Source of the DNA: an uncultured Sutterella sp.
GTDB lineage: Bacteria > Pseudomonadota > Gammaproteobacteria > Burkholderiales > Burkholderiaceae_F
Reading direction: 5' to 3'
Assembly (NCBI GenBank): GCA_900770335.1
Contig: CAAGKD010000090.1
Coordinates: 4,551 to 68,550, forward strand
DNA length: 64,000 nt
Numbering within the stretch: the first letter of the stretch is position 1; each line of letters begins with the position of its first letter. The translations under genes and the position numbers were made by a program. The notes beneath the pieces are model-generated. The model was not told the origin of the DNA. It saw only the letters and a program-made list of their open reading frames with translations, and ran no database searches. Below, one piece after another: positions 27,326 through 36,209 of this stretch.

Positions 27326-28555
27326 ATGAACCTCATGAAGAAGCGCTGGGCGCTCCTCGCCCTCGCCTGCCTCATCAACCTCTGCGCGGGCTCGATCTAC
27401 ACCTGGTCGGTCCTCGCGCCTCCGATCGCCGAGCGGCTTTCGCTCCTCACGGGCGAGACCGTCACGGCGGGCGGAATCGCCGCGGCCTTCGGCCTCGCCA
27501 ACGGCATCGCTCCGATTCCGATGATTCTGGGCGGCGCCGTCAACGACCGGTTCGGGCCGCGCCTCGTGATCGCCTTCGGCGGACTTCTCATCGGCGCGGG
27601 CTACGCCGCGGCGGGCCTCGTCACGACGCCGCTCGCCCTCATCCTCGGATTCGGCCTGCTCTTCGGCCTCGGACTCGGCTTCGTCTACGGCCCGACGGTC
27701 AACGCGACGCTCAAGTTCTTCCCGGACCGCCCCGGGCTCGCCGGGGGCCTTGCGACGGCCTTCTACGGGCTCTCGTCGGTGCTGCTTCCTCCCATCGCGC
27801 TCGCGCTCACGGACGCGCAGGGCGTGAGCCGGGCGCTCGTCACGCTCGGGGGCCTCTTCGCGCTCGTGATCGTGCCCGGGGGGCTTCTCATGATGAAGTG
27901 TCCGGAAGGCTTCATCGCGTCCTTTCGCGGTCCGGACGGCGCGAAGACGCCGCAGCGCGCGTCCTTCGACTGGCGCGGCATGCTGCGCTCGAAGCGCTTT
28001 CCGCCGATGGTTGGAATGCTCCTTGCGGGCGCCATCCCGGGCATGATGCTGCTCTCGCACGGCTGGAGCCTCTCGCGCGAGCTCGCAGGTCTTGACGCGG
28101 CGGCCGCCTCGGCGATGGTCTCGGCGCTTGCGCTCGCGAACGTCGCGGGGCGCCTCGTCGCGGGCGCGGCCTCGGACCGGTTCGGACGGGTCGCCTCCCT
28201 TTCGGCCGCGCTCGCCGCGACCGTGGCCGGCTGCGCGCTTCTCTTTCTCGCGAGCCCCTCGGCGCCTCTCACGTTCTGGTGCGGCATGACGCTCGTCGGC
28301 GTCTCCTTCGGCGCCTTCATGGGCATCTATCCGGGCTTCACCGCGGGCGAGTTCGGCGCCCGCCACAACTCCGTCAACTACGGAATCATGTTCTTCGGCT
28401 TCTCTGCGGCGGGCTTCATCGGCCCGGTCGCCATGAACGCGCTCCTCGCGGGCGGCCTCTCGCCGCAGAGCGTGTGCCTCGCGGCCGGTGCGTTCCCGCT
28501 CGCGGGGCTCGCCTGCGCAAGGCTCTTTTGCCTCGCGCGCGCAAGCGGCCGCTGA
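27326..28555 (+). CDS. MFS transporter, OFA (oxalate/formate antiporter-like) family
   Basis: 409-residue, 12-helix major-facilitator carrier. The N-terminus (RWALLALACLINLCAGSIYTWSV) and NDRFGPR between helices 2 and 3 are typical of the OFA group, as is GLGLGFVYGPTVNATLKFFPDR. The C-half has the matching ASDRFGRV loop. OFA members carry small organic acids such as oxalate and formate. Here it ends the plus-strand cluster and may export a product or import an acid. AAGGAA ribosome site; followed by a strong hairpin terminator. Confidence 0.85.
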   Translation: MNLMKKRWALLALACLINLCAGSIYTWSVLAPPIAERLSLLTGETVTAGGIAAAFGLANGIAPIPMILGGAVNDRFGPRLVIAFGGLLIGAGYAAAGLVTTPLALILGFGLLFGLGLGFVYGPTVNATLKFFPDRPGLAGGLATAFYGLSSVLLPPIALALTDAQGVSRALVTLGGLFALVIVPGGLLMMKCPEGFIASFRGPDGAKTPQRASFDWRGMLRSKRFPPMVGMLLAGAIPGMMLLSHGWSLSRELAGLDAAAASAMVSALALANVAGRLVAGAASDRFGRVASLSAALAATVAGCALLFLASPSAPLTFWCGMTLVGVSFGAFMGIYPGFTAGEFGARHNSVNYGIMFFGFSAAGFIGPVAMNALLAGGLSPQSVCLAAGAFPLAGLACARLFCLARASGR

Positions 28556-28881
28556 ACCCCCGCGCGCATGCAGTCTCTCTCGTGCCTTCACAGGACTGTC
28601 AGAGCCTCCACACTTCGCCGCGAAGCCTGGCGCTTCGCGCCCGTGCGGCCCCCCTTTCCTCCGTCGATTCCGCCCGCGGAATCGGCGGAGGGCCTTTTCG
28701 CATCGGAGGGCGGAAAGCGGGCGAAAGCGAATGTTTCTTGACCGGAGCCGAACGAAACAGAGCGCTTAAGACATGCGCCCGATTCTTCAAACCGCCCGGG
28801 GCGGCTACACTTCGGGCCGAAATGCAAATTTGACCGCACGTCCGCGACCGCAGGACGCAGCTTCAGGGAAGGAAGAATCAG
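28556..28881 (+). other. Intergenic region with terminator; no gene seen
   Basis: Contains the terminator of the catabolic set at 28658-28698. Downstream, a TACACT at 28806-28811 could be a weak -10 for the next gene, without a good -35. Confidence 0.5.
28658..28698 (+). terminator. Rho-independent terminator of the catabolic cluster
   Basis: 16-bp stem CCTCCGtCGATTCCGC / GCGGAATCGgCGGAGG with one T-G wobble and a 2-base turn, followed by GCCTTTTC. The inner 20 bp (28665-28684) is a perfect palindrome. Confidence 0.72.
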
Positions 28882-29478
28882 ATGGCCGACAAGCTCACGA
28901 TCGACAAGGTTTTCGCCGACAACCTCGGAACCGCCTTCGGCGGATGCATACGCGACCAGTCCGTGAGCCTGTTCTCCCGGGACATCCCGCGCGCCGCGGG
29001 CGTCGCCTGGAACCCCCTGCCCTTCTTCGGCCGCGAGGAGAAGACGCGCTTCCGCGCCCGCTGGGCCGCGCTTCTGCAGGGCGTGGGCCTGTGGGCCGCG
29101 CTTGCGACGATCCCCGAACTCGCCGCCGAGGAGAAGCTCTCGCGCAAGATCTCCTCGCAGATGCAGGCCTACACGGACGCGGTCCTCAAGAAGCCCCTCC
29201 TCGACAGCCTCACGCCCGACGAGGTGCGCGACTACACGCTCATTAGGCAGCGCTTCATGCGCCTCGGCGGCGCCGTCTCGCCCGCCCCGAGCAAGGACGC
29301 CTTCGCACGCGCCTTCCTCTCGGCCGTCTCCGGAAAGAGCCCCGCCGAGGCGACTCCCGACCGCGTCCTTGCGCTCTCCGAGCAGATCGGCCTCGCCTAC
29401 TCGCTCTTCACGCGCCTTGCGGACACCTGCCGCCGAGAGCCCCTCACGTACGAGCGCGCCTCCTCGAAGAAGGCCTGA
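28882..29478 (+). CDS. Hypothetical protein, all-helical
   Basis: 198 residues, not recognised. No signal peptide or clear membrane segment; one moderately hydrophobic helix (about 63-78). The composition is mixed and globular, with the stretches WNPLPFFGREEKTRFRARWAALLQ and TPDEVRDYTLIRQRFMRLGG, and a basic C-terminus (SSKKA). A strong ribosome site (GGAAGGA) and the downstream terminator support a real single-gene unit. Nothing in the neighbours (MFS carrier upstream, convergent rlmD) indicates a role. Confidence 0.7.
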   Translation: MADKLTIDKVFADNLGTAFGGCIRDQSVSLFSRDIPRAAGVAWNPLPFFGREEKTRFRARWAALLQGVGLWAALATIPELAAEEKLSRKISSQMQAYTDAVLKKPLLDSLTPDEVRDYTLIRQRFMRLGGAVSPAPSKDAFARAFLSAVSGKSPAEATPDRVLALSEQIGLAYSLFTRLADTCRREPLTYERASSKKA

Positions 29479-29532
29479 CCGGGTCCGGACCGACCCCGAA
29501 AAGACTCGCCGAAGCGCAGCCCGAAAAGAACG

Positions 29533-29558
29533 AAGCCCGGCCTCACGGCCGGGCTTTT
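29533..29558. terminator. Rho-independent terminator between convergent genes
   Basis: 10-bp stem AAGCCCGGCC / GGCCGGGCTT, loop TCAC, then TTTT on the plus strand; A tract on the other side makes it bidirectional between the orphan gene and rlmD. Confidence 0.85.
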
Positions 29559-29594
29559 CAATTTTCTGGGTGGAATGCTGCGCGGAGTGCGCAA

Positions 29595-31064
29595 TCACTC
29601 GCCCGAGAGGTTCATCTTCACCTCGTCGTCGCCCTGGGCGGCGATGCGGCGCTCGATCTCCGCGGCGATCTCGTCGGGCTGGGCGGGACGGTCGCCGGGC
29701 TCGAGCACAGCGATCGACTCGACGTGGCCCGTGTGCGGGAACATGTTCATGATGCCCGCCTGGCGCAGATGCCAGCCGCCCTCATGGACGAGCACGGCGC
29801 AGTCGCGCGCGAGGGTCGCGGGATTGCACGAGACGTAGACCACGCGGGCGGGGCGCTTGTCGGTCGCGGCTAGCACGCGCGAGAGCGCGAGCGCGCCCTC
29901 GCGGGGCGGGTCGATGAGGACGCGGTCGATGCCGCCCATCGTCTTCTGCAGCTCCTCCCAGTCCGCGTCGCACCAGGTGAAGAGGTTCCGGGCGCGGAAG
30001 GTCGTCTTCTCGGCGAGGCCGTTGTCCGCGGCGCCCCTGCGGGCGCGCGCGACGAGCCCCTCGGACCCCTCGATGCCGATCACGCGGCCGGCTCGGCGCG
30101 CAAGGGGCAGCGTGAAGTTGCCCAGGCCGCAGAAGAAGTCCGCGACGTGGTGGTCTGGATGAACGTCAAGGAGCCGCACCGCGCGCGAGACCATCGTCTC
30201 GTTCAGGGCGTGATTGACCTGCGTGAAGTCCGTCGGCTTGAAGCTGATGCGCACGCCGAACTCCGAGAGCTCGAGGCCGAGGGCGTTCTCGCACTCGGAA
30301 AGCATCGCGTGCGCCGTCTCCGGCCCCTTGGGCTGGAGCCAGATGTCCGCGCCGTGCTCGCGGCCGAAGGCGAGGAGCCGCTCCTCGTCGGCGGGCGTCA
30401 CCGGGTCGAGGTTGCGAAAGACCAGGGCCGTGCGGCCGTCGCCGCCCACGGCGACCTCGATCTGAGGCATCCGCTCGCGCATGTCGAGCCCCGTGACGAG
30501 CGCCCTCAGGGGATCGAGGAGCGCGGAGACGTTGGGCGTGAGCACATGGCACTCGTGCATGTCGGCGACGTACGAGGAGCTCTTCTCGTGAAAGCCCACG
30601 AGCACGCCGCCCTTCTTGGCGACGTTGCGCACCGTGAGGCGCGCGCGGTGGCGGTAGCCCCAGTAGGGCCCGCGGATCGCGGGAAGGACGAGCTCGGGCT
30701 TGACCTTGCCGATCCGCCAGAGCGTGTCCATGAGCACGCGCTGCTTGAAGGCGACCTGCGCGGAGGCCTCGAGGTGCTGCATCGTGCAGCCGCCGCACGA
30801 GCCCGGTCCGTGCCCGAAGTTCGGGCAGCGCGGACGCACGCGCAGCGTGCTCTCGCGGTGAACCGCCGTGACGCGGCCCATGTCGAAGCTCGGCTTTGAG
30901 CGCAGGCGCTCGTAGGTGACGAGCTCCCCGGGCAGAGCCCCCTGGATGAAGACGACCTTGCCGTCGAGGTGCGCGATGCCGCGGCCCTCCTGGTCAAGGC
31001 GCTCCACCTCCACGGTGAAGCATTCCGGCGTGCGCTGCTTGGCGCTCTTTCTGCTGCGGCCCAT
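29595..31064 (-). CDS. rlmD: 23S rRNA (uracil1939-C5)-methyltransferase RlmD
   Basis: 489 residues. N-terminal TRAM domain (ECFTVEVERLDQEGRGIAHLDGKVVFIQGALPGE), then the [4Fe-4S] cysteines in RCPNFGHGPGSCGGCTMQH with the fourth in MHECHVLTPN, then a class I methyltransferase domain with DFFCGLGNFTLPLA, the DPPREG catalytic region and VSCNPATLARD with the nucleophile Cys region. Length is slightly above the E. coli enzyme owing to a C-terminal acidic/basic tail. Last gene in the surE-nlpD-rlmD direction, 206 bases after nlpD. Confidence 0.94.
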   Translation of the reverse strand: MGRSRKSAKQRTPECFTVEVERLDQEGRGIAHLDGKVVFIQGALPGELVTYERLRSKPSFDMGRVTAVHRESTLRVRPRCPNFGHGPGSCGGCTMQHLEASAQVAFKQRVLMDTLWRIGKVKPELVLPAIRGPYWGYRHRARLTVRNVAKKGGVLVGFHEKSSSYVADMHECHVLTPNVSALLDPLRALVTGLDMRERMPQIEVAVGGDGRTALVFRNLDPVTPADEERLLAFGREHGADIWLQPKGPETAHAMLSECENALGLELSEFGVRISFKPTDFTQVNHALNETMVSRAVRLLDVHPDHHVADFFCGLGNFTLPLARRAGRVIGIEGSEGLVARARRGAADNGLAEKTTFRARNLFTWCDADWEELQKTMGGIDRVLIDPPREGALALSRVLAATDKRPARVVYVSCNPATLARDCAVLVHEGGWHLRQAGIMNMFPHTGHVESIAVLEPGDRPAQPDEIAAEIERRIAAQGDDEVKMNLSGE

Positions 31065-31270
31065 CTGAGTGCGGTCTCCTCAATTCATTCGCTGCTCCCC
31101 GCGCCGGGCGCACGGAGCGGTCCGGACGGCTGCGGGCCGTCCGGCGGTTCTTTTCTTTTCAAGATCAATCCGTCCCTATCGGCGGGCGGGGGTGCGCACT
31201 CTAGCGCAATCCGCCTCCTTGCGCGGGCGGGACGGGCGTGCGGAACGTCCTTCCGGGAAGGCGCGCGGGG

Positions 31271-32272
31271 TCAGCGCGCGGCCGGAAGGAACTTCATCGG
31301 ATCGACGGCCCGGCCCTTGTCGCGCACCTCGAAGCGCAGCACGGCGCGGCCCTTGTCGTCCTTGCCGACCTCGGCGATCTTCTGGCCCGAGCGGACCTTG
31401 TCGCGGGGCTGAACGACGATCTTCGAATTGTGCCCGTAGGCCGTGACCATCGTCGGCGTGTGCTTGATGATCACGAGCTGGCCGTAGCCCGAGACGTTGT
31501 CGCCCACGAAGAGCACCTCGCCCGCGCCCGCGGCGACGACGATGCTGCCCACGGAGCTCTCGATGTCAAGGCCCTTGCCGTTCTTCGCGTAGTCCGAGAG
31601 GACCTTGCCGCGCACGGGCCAGATGAGGCGCGTTCCCGGAATGACGGCCTCGGCCTGCTCGACCTTCTCGGCGACGGCGCTCTTCGCGCTCTCGACGGCT
31701 TCGGAGGCCTTCGCGGAGGCCTCGGAGATCTTTTCGGAAGCCGCGGCCGCGGCTGCGGCGCCGGCGGCGGGAAGCGCCGTCGCAGAGGAGATCGGAGCGC
31801 CCAAGGCGCTCGAAATGCTCGAAGCGCTCGAAGGGCTCGAGCTCTCCGAGGCGAACGCGTCCGCGGTCTCGACGCGATGCACGCGCACGCCCGGGGCGAT
31901 CGCGGTCGAGCCCTCGCGGACCGAGACCGGCAGGTGCAGGGTCTGTCCGAGCCGGAGCGTCGTCGGGTCGCGCACGGCGTTGAGCTGCATCAATGCCGAA
32001 GCGTCGAGCCCGTAGCGCTGCGAGATGTTGTAGATCGTGTCGCCCGGGGCGACGACGTGCGTGCGGCCCGAATCCTCGACGCCGCCCACGAGGGCGTGCG
32101 AGGCGGTCGAGCCCGTGGTGACGGGCGCCATCGTCTCGCCGCTCGAGGCGTTGCGGTTGACGATCGGAGCGTTCTCGAGGGGCACGGAGGAGCAGCCCGA
32201 GAGAAGGAGCGCGGAGACGGCCGCGAGCGTTGCGGCGGCCACGGGAAGATGACGAAGGACGGAAGCGTTCAT
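31271..32272 (-). CDS. nlpD: NlpD-like lipoprotein: LysM and degenerate LytM (M23) domain
   Basis: About 333 residues. Signal peptide ends in lipobox LLSGC. A LysM peptidoglycan-binding domain follows (HVVAPGDTIYNISQRYGL to LGQTLHLP), then an Ala/Ser-rich linker (ASSISSALG, AAAAAAASEK) and a LytM domain (GKGLDIESSVGS to RFEVRDKGRAVDP). As in E. coli NlpD, the zinc ligands of active M23 peptidases are missing (LRFEVR in place of HFE), so it should act as an amidase activator in cell separation. An earlier ATG at 32314 overlaps the surE stop (ATGA); 32272 gives the normal signal peptide length. Confidence 0.9.
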   Translation of the reverse strand: MNASVLRHLPVAAATLAAVSALLLSGCSSVPLENAPIVNRNASSGETMAPVTTGSTASHALVGGVEDSGRTHVVAPGDTIYNISQRYGLDASALMQLNAVRDPTTLRLGQTLHLPVSVREGSTAIAPGVRVHRVETADAFASESSSPSSASSISSALGAPISSATALPAAGAAAAAAASEKISEASAKASEAVESAKSAVAEKVEQAEAVIPGTRLIWPVRGKVLSDYAKNGKGLDIESSVGSIVVAAGAGEVLFVGDNVSGYGQLVIIKHTPTMVTAYGHNSKIVVQPRDKVRSGQKIAEVGKDDKGRAVLRFEVRDKGRAVDPMKFLPAAR

Positions 32273-32310
32273 GGAATGCGCGCCCGGGCTTCCGGGCGTC
32301 TCAAGGAAGT

Positions 32311-33117
32311 TCATCTGTGCTCGGGCGCGGGAATCCCCTCGCCATCAAGCCAGCCGCCCACCTCGCGGATGCGGGCGCGGTTCGTGAGGTCGATCTGCAG
32401 CGGCGTCACGGAGACCCAGCCCCGGGCTGTCGCCCAGAAGTCCGTGTCCTCGGCGGCGTCGGCCGGGCGGCCCGCAGCGCCGAGCCAGTAGATCGGAAAG
32501 CCCCGGGGGCTCATCTCGCGGATGACCGGCTCGGCCGAGAAGCGCTTGCCGAGGCGCGTCGCGCGCAGCCCCCGGATCGCCTCGCGCGGCATGTTCGGAA
32601 TGTTGACGTTGAGGAGCAGGGGCTTGCCGGAGGCTCGGGGCGCCCCGTCGGCGAAGGGCTCGCCCGAGCGCTCGATGAAGCGCTCCACGATGACGGATGC
32701 GACGTCGGCGGCGGACTCGAGCTCGGCCCAGCCCTTGTCGGTCTGCGAGAACGCGATCGACGGAATGCCGAAGAGATGTCCCTCGATCGCCGCGGCGACC
32801 GTTCCGGAGTACATCGTGTCGTCGCCCATGTTGGCGCCGCAGTTGATGCCGGAGACGACGAGGTCGGGCGTCGCATCAAGGAGCCCCGTGAGCGCGACGT
32901 GCACGCAGTCCGAGGGCGTGCCCGAGACGACGTAGAGGTTGTCGCCGGACATGTGCTCGACGGTGAGCGGACGGTTGAGCGTGAGCGAGTTCGAGGCGCC
33001 GGAGTGGTTGTGCTCGGGCGCGACGACGGTGACGCGGCCAAAGCGGCGCATCGCGCGCGCGAGGGCCTGGATGCCCGGGGCGCGGTAGCCGTCGTCGTTG
33101 GAAACGAGAATGTGCAT
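32311..33117 (-). CDS. surE: 5'/3'-nucleotidase SurE
   Basis: 268-residue survival protein with nucleotidase and exopolyphosphatase activity. The metal site MHILVSNDDGYRAPGI starts the protein; SGINCGANMGDD (Asn/Gly loop) and YSGTVAAAIEG follow. The ATG at 33117 is family standard. It is followed directly by nlpD, as in many Proteobacteria, but without the pcm gene that often lies between them, and without rpoS after nlpD. Confidence 0.95.
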   Translation of the reverse strand: MHILVSNDDGYRAPGIQALARAMRRFGRVTVVAPEHNHSGASNSLTLNRPLTVEHMSGDNLYVVSGTPSDCVHVALTGLLDATPDLVVSGINCGANMGDDTMYSGTVAAAIEGHLFGIPSIAFSQTDKGWAELESAADVASVIVERFIERSGEPFADGAPRASGKPLLLNVNIPNMPREAIRGLRATRLGKRFSAEPVIREMSPRGFPIYWLGAAGRPADAAEDTDFWATARGWVSVTPLQIDLTNRARIREVGGWLDGEGIPAPEHR

Positions 33118-33224
33118 TCGCGGAAGATCCTTTGTGGGGCGCCGGAAGCCCTTGGGGCGAGTCGGCGAGGCCGCCCCGGCGCGTCGGAACATTCCGCGAT
33201 TCTAAGGTGCCGCAGGAATTTCGT

Positions 33225-34565
33225 TCATTTTCCTTCGGCGAAGACCCGCGATTCGGAGAACCGCAGCGCGAAGGTCGACCCCTTGCCCGGAACGGACTCG
33301 ACGCGAAGCTCTCCGCCGTTCCTGCGCAGGATGTGCTTGACGATCGCGAGCCCGAGGCCCGTGCCGCCCGTGCCGCGCGAGCGGCCCTTGTCGACGCGGT
33401 AGAAGCGCTCGGTGAGCCGGGGGATGTGCCTGGCCTCAATGCCGATGCCGGTGTCCTTCACCGCAAGCTCGGCGCCCATGCCGAAGCGATGCCAGGTGAT
33501 GAGGATCGAGCCGCCCTCGGGCGTGTAGCGCACGGCGTTCGAGACGAGGTTCATCGCGGCGCTGCGGATCTCGTCGGCGATGCCGATCAAGGACACGTCC
33601 TCGGTCCGGACGACGATCTCGTGGCGGCCCGCGGAGAGCGCGCGCCCCTCGCGGGCGACGTCCTCGATGAGGCGGGGCATCGCGATCACCTCCGCGTCCT
33701 CGTCGGGGTGCTCGTCGCGGTTCTCGAGCGAGGAAAGAAGGAGCAGGTCGTCAAGGAGCGACTTCATGCGCCTCGCCTGCTCGTACATGAGCTCGCGGTG
33801 GCGGGCCAGCGTCTCGGGCGACACGCTGCCCGGCGCGGACTCGAGCTCAAGGAAGCCGCTGATCACCGTGAGGGGGGTTCTCAGCTCATGGCTCACGTTG
33901 GCGACGAAGTCGCGGCGCATGTCGTCGAGGCGCATGCGCTCGGTGCTGTCATGCGTGACGATCATCATGTGCCGCGCGTCCGGTGCGACGACCGCGACCT
34001 CAAGGCGCCGGCCGTCGGGAACCTCAAGGGCGAAGCGGCCCGAGAAGTTGCGCTCGATGAGCCAGCGCCGCAGCCCCTCGTCATGCACGGAGTCGAAGAA
34101 GGACCGTCCGGCGCAGCCGGGCCCGAGCGAGAGATGCTCGAGCGCGCGGGCGTTCACCCACTCGACGCGCCAGCCTTCGCCCAGGATCACGACGCCCTCG
34201 GGCAGGAGCGCGAGGGTCTGCCGGTAGCGCTGGTCGCGGTCGCGGATGCGGCGCGCCTTGATGCGGTCCTCGCGCATGAGCGACTGCCAGAGCGTCATGC
34301 CGAGGATGAAGAGGACCGCCGTCGCGACGGACCAGCACCAGAAGATCGCGTCTTCCGGGAAGCGCCCGCGCGCCGCGACGGCAAGGCCGAATGCGGCGAG
34401 GTACGCCGCGGCGAGCATCACGCTCATGCGCCTCAGTGCGGCGAGCCGCTCCTCGGAGTCCGAGGGCGCGGGGGCGGCGCTGATGCCGTCGGCGAGCGTC
34501 GGGAAGATCTCCCGCCTCGCCTCGGCGCCGTCGACCCCGGACTGTGCCAGGTCCTCTGCGGTCAT
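33225..34565 (-). CDS. phoR: Phosphate-regulon sensor histidine kinase PhoR
   Basis: 446 residues. Two membrane helices (about 48-65 and 76-93), a PAS-like sensor (about 115-205, LLPEGVVILGEGWRVEWVNARALEHL), the dimerisation/phosphoacceptor box with His226 in VANVSHELRTPLTV, then a HATPase domain (NLVSNAVRYTPEGG, DTGIGIEARHIPRLTERFYRVDKGRS, GTGLGLAIVKHIL). It phosphorylates PhoB when the PstSCAB-PhoU complex reports low phosphate. It lies 40 bases after phoB, last gene of the pst-pho run. Confidence 0.93.
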   Translation of the reverse strand: MTAEDLAQSGVDGAEARREIFPTLADGISAAPAPSDSEERLAALRRMSVMLAAAYLAAFGLAVAARGRFPEDAIFWCWSVATAVLFILGMTLWQSLMREDRIKARRIRDRDQRYRQTLALLPEGVVILGEGWRVEWVNARALEHLSLGPGCAGRSFFDSVHDEGLRRWLIERNFSGRFALEVPDGRRLEVAVVAPDARHMMIVTHDSTERMRLDDMRRDFVANVSHELRTPLTVISGFLELESAPGSVSPETLARHRELMYEQARRMKSLLDDLLLLSSLENRDEHPDEDAEVIAMPRLIEDVAREGRALSAGRHEIVVRTEDVSLIGIADEIRSAAMNLVSNAVRYTPEGGSILITWHRFGMGAELAVKDTGIGIEARHIPRLTERFYRVDKGRSRGTGGTGLGLAIVKHILRRNGGELRVESVPGKGSTFALRFSESRVFAEGK

Positions 34566-34605
34566 GTCGTCGGATCCTCCGAAGGAAAGGTTTCAGGGAA
34601 ACGCC

Positions 34606-35355
34606 TCAATTGGACGCGGAGCGCGCGTCTCCGCCGACGTCGCGGCACCGGTACCCGATGCCGCGGACGGTCTCGATGAGATTCTCGGCGGCCGTGCCGG
34701 CGAGGGACTTTCTCAGGCGCAGCATGTGCACGTCCACCGTGCGCTCGTCGACGAAGGCGTTCTGCCAGACGGCGTCAAGAAGGTTCGCGCGCGAGAAGAC
34801 GCGCCCCGGACGCGAGGCGAAGAGCAGGAGGAGCTTGAACTCCTTGGCGGAGAGCTTGAGCGTCGCGCCCCCGGCCGTCGCCTCGTGGCGGGTCTCGTTC
34901 ATGACGAGCGGCCCGCAGCGCACGATGCGCTCGGCCTCCTCGAGCTCGGCGCCATCGGTGCGCTCCGCCTTGCCCGCGGAGCTCGCGCGGCGCATCACGG
35001 CGCGCACGCGCGCGGTGAGCTCGCGCGGCAGGAAGGGCTTGACGACATAGTCGTCCGCCCCGGCGTCAAGGCCCGTGACGCGGTCGGCCTCCTCGCCGCG
35101 CGCGGTGAGGATGATGACCGGCACGCCTGCGGTCGACGGATCCGCGCGCAGCTCGCGCAGCCACTCGACGCCCGAGACGTCGGGAAGCATCCGGTCGAGG
35201 AGAATGAGGTCGGGCCGCTCGGCGGCGAAGGCCGCCCGCGCCTCGGCGACGCTGCCCGCGCGGGCGGTCCGGAAGCCGTCGGCCTCGCAGACGAACGCGA
35301 CGAGCTCGCGGATTGCGGATTCATCCTCGACGATCAAAAGGAGCGGATCGGTCAT
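34606..35355 (-). CDS. phoB: Phosphate-regulon response regulator PhoB
   Basis: 249 residues: receiver domain with acidic pocket (VEDE near 9-12), phosphoacceptor Asp54 in ILLDRMLPD, Thr in ILTARGE and Lys in YVVKPFLPREL; then an OmpR-type winged helix (LSAKEFKLLLLFASRPGRVFSR, DERTVDVHMLRLRKSL, RGIGYR). It binds Pho boxes; four such repeats lie before pstS. The ATG at 35355 starts the receiver correctly; the open frame upstream is not used. Confidence 0.95.
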   Translation of the reverse strand: MTDPLLLIVEDESAIRELVAFVCEADGFRTARAGSVAEARAAFAAERPDLILLDRMLPDVSGVEWLRELRADPSTAGVPVIILTARGEEADRVTGLDAGADDYVVKPFLPRELTARVRAVMRRASSAGKAERTDGAELEEAERIVRCGPLVMNETRHEATAGGATLKLSAKEFKLLLLFASRPGRVFSRANLLDAVWQNAFVDERTVDVHMLRLRKSLAGTAAENLIETVRGIGYRCRDVGGDARSASN

Positions 35356-35481
35356 GTCTGTTGTTCTTTCGTGTTCGGGTTGCCGGACTTCGGAACCCCG
35401 TATCGGGAATGTGCGAAGGGCCGCGGAGCGCATCGGCTCCCGCGGCCCGGAGGGGATGCCGCCCGGACGGGCCGGCCGGCG

Positions 35482-36189
35482 TCAGGCGGCGAGCGGCGCC
35501 TCGTGGCGGATGTCGAGCCCCTCGACGGCGAAGACGACCGCCTCGCCGATGTTCTGCATGTGGGCGGCGACGCGCTCGAGCGCGCGGTTGATGCGGATGA
35601 GCTCGAGGCCCGTGTCAAGCGGCACCTCGCCCGCCTTCATGTCGGCGATCGTGTCGTGCAGGGCCGCGCTCACCTCGGACGATACCACCGAGCGGCGCTC
35701 GAGCAGCGCGCGGGCGCGCGAGACGTCCATCGCCTCGCAGCACGCGATCATGTCGTCGGACATCACGTGAAGGAGCGCGTGCGCCTTGAGCAGCGCCCCG
35801 ATCTCCTCGCGGGAGGCGCCCGCGAGGTCCGCGCCGGGACCGGAGAGGCGTCGCACGCCCTTGGCGGCGTTCCTGATCTCGTCGCCCATGCGCTCGAAGT
35901 CATTGGTCATGCGGCTGCAGCCGAGGAGCATCCTCAGGTCGATCGCCTGGGGCTGGCGGCGCGATATGAGCGTCTCCATGAAGGCGTCGAGCCGCACCTC
36001 CCAGTCGTTGATCTCCGCGTCGCGCGCGACCACCTCGGAGGCGGCCTGCGCGTTGAGGTTGACGAGGGCGTCGCCCATGTCGTCGAGCTGCCGGCGCACG
36101 GCGCGCGCCATGTCGAGGAGCCCCTCGTGAAGGTTCCTGAGCTCCGCGTCGAACGCCTTGACGAGGTGTCCGTTCTGATGAATGGCCAT
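35482..36189 (-). CDS. phoU: Phosphate transport regulator PhoU
   Basis: 235-residue, two-repeat helical bundle. Start MAIHQNGHLVKAFDAELRNLHEGLLDMA; the metal-binding helices DAEINDWEVRLD and MTNDFERMGDEIRN in the first half are matched by RINRALERVAAHMQNIGEAVVF in the second. PhoU links PstSCAB to PhoR and restrains signalling and uptake. 20 bases downstream of pstB. Confidence 0.95.
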   Translation of the reverse strand: MAIHQNGHLVKAFDAELRNLHEGLLDMARAVRRQLDDMGDALVNLNAQAASEVVARDAEINDWEVRLDAFMETLISRRQPQAIDLRMLLGCSRMTNDFERMGDEIRNAAKGVRRLSGPGADLAGASREEIGALLKAHALLHVMSDDMIACCEAMDVSRARALLERRSVVSSEVSAALHDTIADMKAGEVPLDTGLELIRINRALERVAAHMQNIGEAVVFAVEGLDIRHEAPLAA

Positions 36190-36209
36190 TTTCTCTCTCT
36201 CCCTTCCGG

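Noticed and set aside
24263..28591. 1442-codon open frame on the minus strand
   Set aside because: Exactly antisense to the amidohydrolase, porin, lyase and MFS genes; Arg/Glu/Gly-rich with no recognisable domain. It arises from GC-rich third positions of the real genes.
32281..32298. CGCCCGG-GCTT-CCGGGCG hairpin between the two possible nlpD starts
   Set aside because: Perfect stem, but in this GC-rich genome such stems are common and there is no sign it controls translation.
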